Position numbers and translations under genes: made by a program
The notes under the pieces: model-generated
Told to the model about the DNA's origin: nothing
Seen by the model: the letters and a program-made list of their open reading frames with translations, nothing else
Databases searched by the model: none
Part shown: in pieces, positions 59,861-64,000 of the stretch
How the letters are laid out: each line of letters starts with the position of its first letter
Numbering within the stretch: position 1 is the first letter of the stretch
Assembly (NCBI RefSeq): GCF_030704535.1
Contig: NC_081817.1
Coordinates: 3,115,001-3,179,000, forward strand
Direction of reading: 5' to 3'
From: Vitis vinifera
Taxonomy: Eukaryota; Streptophyta; Magnoliopsida; Vitales; Vitaceae
DNA: 64,000 nt

Positions 59861-60845
59861 TGATGTATTGTTTCATAATGTCATGTTTTTCAAGGCTCCA
59901 TTGTAATGATGTATTAGATTATGACAGAAAATGTTTTTTTGGTCATTTACAATGCCACCCTCATTCTTCTATACAAGATTGGTTCACGATTTTTATCAAA
60001 CTATAACAAGCAAGGACTCTTGTTTACTATCATGCATTCATCTTGAGATTGAAGGATAGGCAAGGATGTTAAATGTTGGTATAGTTACTAGAGCCCTTTA
60101 GATATCAATAGTAAAATAATGAAAGAAAAATGGTAAGAAAAATGATTTTCTCATGTTTAATTATATGATAGAAAATAGAAAAAAAAATTATATTTCTCAC
60201 TAGTAAAAAATTTATGCATTTCAATTAATTTAATCTTAATGTAGAAAAGTTAAAATAAGTTAAATAAGTTTGAAGTAATATATAAAAATAATTTAGTGAC
60301 TTTAAATCCATTTTTTATTTTTCTTCACTTTTTTATTATCTTCTACTTTTCCTCTCTTTTTATTTTCTTTCCTCAACTTTTTTACTCAGATTTTTTATAA
60401 CAAAACATAGCCTAAGAAAATGGAATGAATTGATCACTTGGTTAGAACTAGGATGATGACTCATAACCAAAAATTCTAATCCCACATTACCAATATTAGT
60501 CATTTCATTGCATTGTTTAACAAGTTGATTTTCTTAGAACATCCAATATAAGAAAAAATATTTCATTCTCTCATGAAATGTGAGTTCTCAAAATAGTTTT
60601 AGAACTCATAAAATTTTTGAATTAATAACTATTAAAAAATTAACAAATTTGCATATTTTGGAACTATTTTATTAGTGAGTTGGCATACTTGGATTAAATT
60701 CATAAATGTGTACCATTGGTTGAAGTAATTGCTGACTTCCTAAAAACAAGTTTTGATATATTTCCTAATAAGAGGAAAAATCAAATGAAGGCTTAAAGAG
60801 GAAAAATATAATCAAATTAATTAAATTGACAAGGGAATTAAATTA
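59861..60845. other. AT-rich DNA without recognised feature
   Basis: No coding frame is supported. Around 60370-60420 the words TTTTTTATAACAAAACATAGCC resemble the right end of the MITE-like element at 53640, so a degraded relative may lie at about 60100-60415. Confidence 0.4.
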
Positions 60846-61370
60846 ATTATGAGCTACCCGTAGATGGTCGACCGAGGATGGATCCGGTCGACCGGTTACC
60901 ATCGACCGGTCGACATCCGGTCAACGATATTCATAGCAAGTAGAAAGGGCAACAACCGGTCGACCGGTTATCATAGACCGGTCTATGACCGGTCAACGGC
61001 CGTACGATGATCGGTTGACTACCGGTCGAGGCTAAGTATGTGCTGCCAGGTCTCTGTCCATGAAATAAATACTGGGTGACTGGATATCGGTTTGCAGTCG
61101 TGAACTGCTCGCCGATTCTGGCAGAAACCAATATAACGCATCCATAAGCATTCTCTTCCCGGTTGAAGTGAACTGTTGGACTCTCAGAAGCCGAACGTGC
61201 TCCGATCGAGTACGGGTGAACTAAAATAATTAGTTAACAAATAATGTTGGTGAAACGGGTATGAAACTGGTCGACATTTCTATAGTACCGGCTGAGTCTG
61301 GCATTTATCTTTATTACTCTTTAATTAGTAACTGCTTTATTACATATTCATAATTAAAGTTTTGCAAACA
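60846..61370. repeat. LTR-like patch with a cluster of ACCGGT palindromes
   Basis: Within 60860-61035 the words ACCGGTCGACCGGT, TCGACCGGTCGA, CCGGTCGACCGG and CATAGACCGGTCTATG appear close together. Each is a perfect palindrome, in otherwise AT-rich DNA. The following part (61130-61370, with TTGGACTCTCAGAAGCCGAA) looks like the transcribed end of a plant LTR. No PBS, internal region or partner LTR was found, so this is a fragment or solo LTR. Confidence 0.5.
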
Positions 61371-62450
61371 TATAGTACTACACAATATTGACTATAAAAA
61401 TTATGTAATAAATATGAAGGTGTACATATAAAATGATATAGAGATATAAATAGTAAATAATTAATGAAATGAATTTAATATTAAAAATATGGGCTATGAA
61501 ATTATCTTAACAAACATGATTAATGTATTTAATGACTTAATAAAATTATCAAGTAAAGAAATTCTTCAGCAAACTTGGAGAATGACATGAAATGAGAATG
61601 AATCATTATTTGTCCAACAACCAATATAAACGGAGGAAAAACAAAATTTAAAAACAAGAAACATGTGCTGACAAACTACGAAATAACCAAAATTTAAGTT
61701 CAATACATTGGAATTTTAATTGGAATGAAATGCATAATTACATGTCTCGAAACGTATATGATACTATTTGATGAAAATAGTTACAATCTAAAAACTTAAA
61801 AGAAGGTTGGTATCTTATTATCCAACTCTTAACATAGATTGGCTTCTTATAAAATAAACTATCTTGATCATCTAGACTTCTTTGTTTTTCTCTTCTCATC
61901 TTTCATTTGATGTTAAGCCTCTTATTTTGAAGTATTTGTATTAATCGTGACAAAGCTCCCACTTCAAGAATCAACCCACCTGCACACATAAAGGGAAAAA
62001 CAATTAGTTCAAGGATAAAAGATCATTTATTTGCTTCATCTAAAAACGAAAAGGAAAAGGTGCAATTCGACACCCTCATGTACTCATTTGAGTTCTCCTA
62101 TTATCCGTCACTCCATACTGTGCACATAATTTTCCATTGATGCAGAGTCATAAATCCGTCTTACAAACAAAAGAAGTGAACATACTTATAATTTAAGAAT
62201 ATTGGAAGGATGAAAATTAAGAGAAAATAAACCTCTAAAGCCATAGAATGTGAATTAACTATCTGATTTTGCATGAAGCTGTTGAATTAGATACCTCAAA
62301 GATATTTGTCCTCACATCAACATCAAATGAGAGTTTTTCATAAAGGCAACAAACTGGACTATTGAAATTATGTGTTGTTACCCAAGATAACAAGGCGAAT
62401 AGAGGGAGACAGAAATTGTTTGTCATAACACTTACCAATAATAAGTAAAC
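61371..62450. other. AT-rich spacer before the satellite
   Basis: No gene, tRNA or recognised transposon end is seen. Composition is mixed AT, and the 62460-type unit begins right after it. Confidence 0.4.
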
Positions 62451-62459
62451 ACCACCATC

Positions 62460-64000
62460 AACGAATTTTTTTCAAAAAAAATTGAAATCCTTCAATGTAG
62501 GTAGGGTTGTACACACTTGTACAGTTAACACTTTTGGATTGTACAGTTAGTGTAAATGGCTTGTACAGTTATGCAATCCACCAAAGGGATGACCGAACAA
62601 GTGCATATGGTTGGGGCAACAATGTTTCCATTATCGTGGATAAGGGAAAAGGAGGAAAAACTTAACCCTCATTTCGGTTCCTACGCCTAAGTAATGTGGG
62701 GGAACTAAAACAATGAACTAACATTGTACAAATAAAATAATATACGTGGAAAGAGTGTGTTGTCAACCGATATGTGTGAGGAATGTTCACGACGAGTGGA
62801 AAATGTTGATGACTAAGTTCTTCAAAATCACTTGAAATACCTTAAGATACACACCCTTGTACACCCTTGTACATTTAGTACATTGCCATTGTACACTTGG
62901 TGTAAAGGCCTTGTACAGTTGGAGCAATTCCACTTAAACACAACTGAAGGAGTGCATATAGGCGGGTTAACCACATTCCAAAGAAATGGTTGAGTGAAAA
63001 ATGGGAAAATGAAACCCAATTTAGGTTCCTATGCAACATAAGTGTGCTACCACAAGGCATTTGAATGTGTACGAAGGGAAATGAGGAATGACTGTGAAGG
63101 ATGTCCTCCTAGTAAAAAAAAGAAGGAAATGAGCAACGATTGTTTTCAAAAAAAGTTAAAATCCTTCAATATAGGTAGGGTTGTACACACTTATACAGTT
63201 AGCACATTTGGATTGTACAGTTAGTGTAAATGACTTGTACAGTTATGCAATCCACCAAAGGGACGATCGAACAAGTGCATATGGGTGGGGCAACAATGTT
63301 TCCATTCTCGTGGATGAGGGAAAATGAGGAAAAAATGAACCCTCATTTCCGTTCATACGCATAAGTAATGTAGGGGAGATAAAACAATGAATTAACATGG
63401 TAGATATCAAATAAAATGCATGCAATGAGTATGTTGTCAACCAATAAGTGTGAGGAATGTCCCCCACGATTGGAAAAAGTAAATGAGCAAGTTCTTAAAA
63501 ATCACTCGAAATCCCTTAAGATACACACCCTTGTACACCCTTGTACATTTAATACATTACCATTGTACACTTAGTGTAAAGGCCTTGTACAGTTAGAGCA
63601 ATTCCACTTAAATACAACTGAAGGAGTGCATATGGGCGGGTTAACCACATTCCAAAGAAATGGCTGAGTGAAAAATGGGAAAATGAAACCCAATTTAGGT
63701 TCCTATGCAACATAAGTGTGCTACCATAAGGCATTTGAATGTGTACGAAGAGAAATGAGGAATGACTGTGAGGGATGTCCCCCTAGTAAAAAAAAGAAGG
63801 AAATGAGCAACGATTGTTTTCAAAAAAAGTTGAAATCCTTCAATATAGGTAGGGTTGTACACACTTGTACAGTTAGCACATTTGGATTGTACAGTTAGTG
63901 TAAATGGCTTGTATAGTTATGCAATCCACCAAAGGGACGACCGAACAAGTGCATATGAGTGGGGCAACAATGTTTCCATCCTCGTGGATGAGGGAAAATG
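62460..64000. repeat. 674-bp tandem repeat array with TGTACA clusters, open at the right edge
   Basis: At least 2.2 units are visible (about 62460-63133, 63134-63807, and 63808 onward). The period is exactly 674 bp when measured at several marks: GAGCAACGAT at 63131 and 63805, a minus-strand frame at 63060-62875 and 63734-63549, and a plus-strand frame at 63042-63224 and 63716-63898. Each unit has two clusters of TTGTACAC/TTGTACAG words followed by TTAGTGTAAA-like spacers, about 360 bp apart. Units 2 and 3 are the most alike. The array continues beyond the window. Confidence 0.92.

Noticed and set aside
62875-63898. Recurring 60-63 codon frames on both strands
   Set aside because: They repeat at exactly 674 bp because of the tandem array and have no protein-like features.
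62460-64000. CRISPR-like appearance of repeated TTGTACA words
   Set aside because: The DNA is a plant nuclear sequence. Units are 674 bp long, spacers are homologous, and there is no array of short unique spacers.

Overview
This window is nuclear DNA from a woody eudicot, most likely grapevine (Vitis). The reasons are AT-rich intergenic DNA, many short exons with GT-AG introns, large introns filled with retroelements, and LINE and Ty1/copia protein fragments of a type I associate with grape. The species call rests on recognition, not on a search.

Layout. 1-3777 is a broken Ty1/copia element on the minus strand. It sits inside a LINE fragment (3778 to about 4305), and both appear to lie in an intron of a minus-strand gene whose first three coding exons are at 5321-4886. 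A divergent intergenic region (5322-6723) leads to the complete 11-exon gene for the beta subunit of protein geranylgeranyltransferase I (6724-13639, plus). A 2.8 kb Mutator-like element with a clear 9-bp target duplication follows (14682-17495). Next come a five-exon gene for a small C2-domain protein (18837-21348, plus), a miniature relative of the Mutator-like element (21943-22485), and a tandem tRNA-Lys(UUU) cluster with three intact copies and one decayed copy (22986-23491). After these lies a nine-exon gene for a MIP1-type leucine-zipper/DUF547 protein (24289-26884, plus). It is tail-to-tail with an 11-exon, 22.7 kb gene for the AP-3 adaptor complex beta subunit (50424-27755, minus). The AP-3 introns carry a non-autonomous gypsy-like element, LINE copies and a solo LTR-like insertion.

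From 50.4 kb to the right edge I recognise no ordinary gene. There is a LINE 3' fragment (about 52775-53570), two MITE-like elements, and one end of a third Mutator-like element (55489) followed by gene-like exons that may be transposase remnants or cargo. A palindrome-rich LTR-like patch lies at about 60.85-61.37 kb. A 674-bp tandem repeat packed with TGTACA palindromes runs off the window (about 62460-64000). Related sequence occurs inside the complete Mutator-like element at 15.9-16.4 kb, which links the satellite to the transposon family.

The host genes do not form one pathway. They are typical housekeeping genes: protein prenylation, vacuolar trafficking through AP-3, a small C2 protein and a DUF547 protein. 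The more unusual material is the transposon and satellite relationship, the nested insertions and the tRNA cluster. All gene models were spliced by hand from reading frame, splice sites and family recall, and no database or alignment was run.
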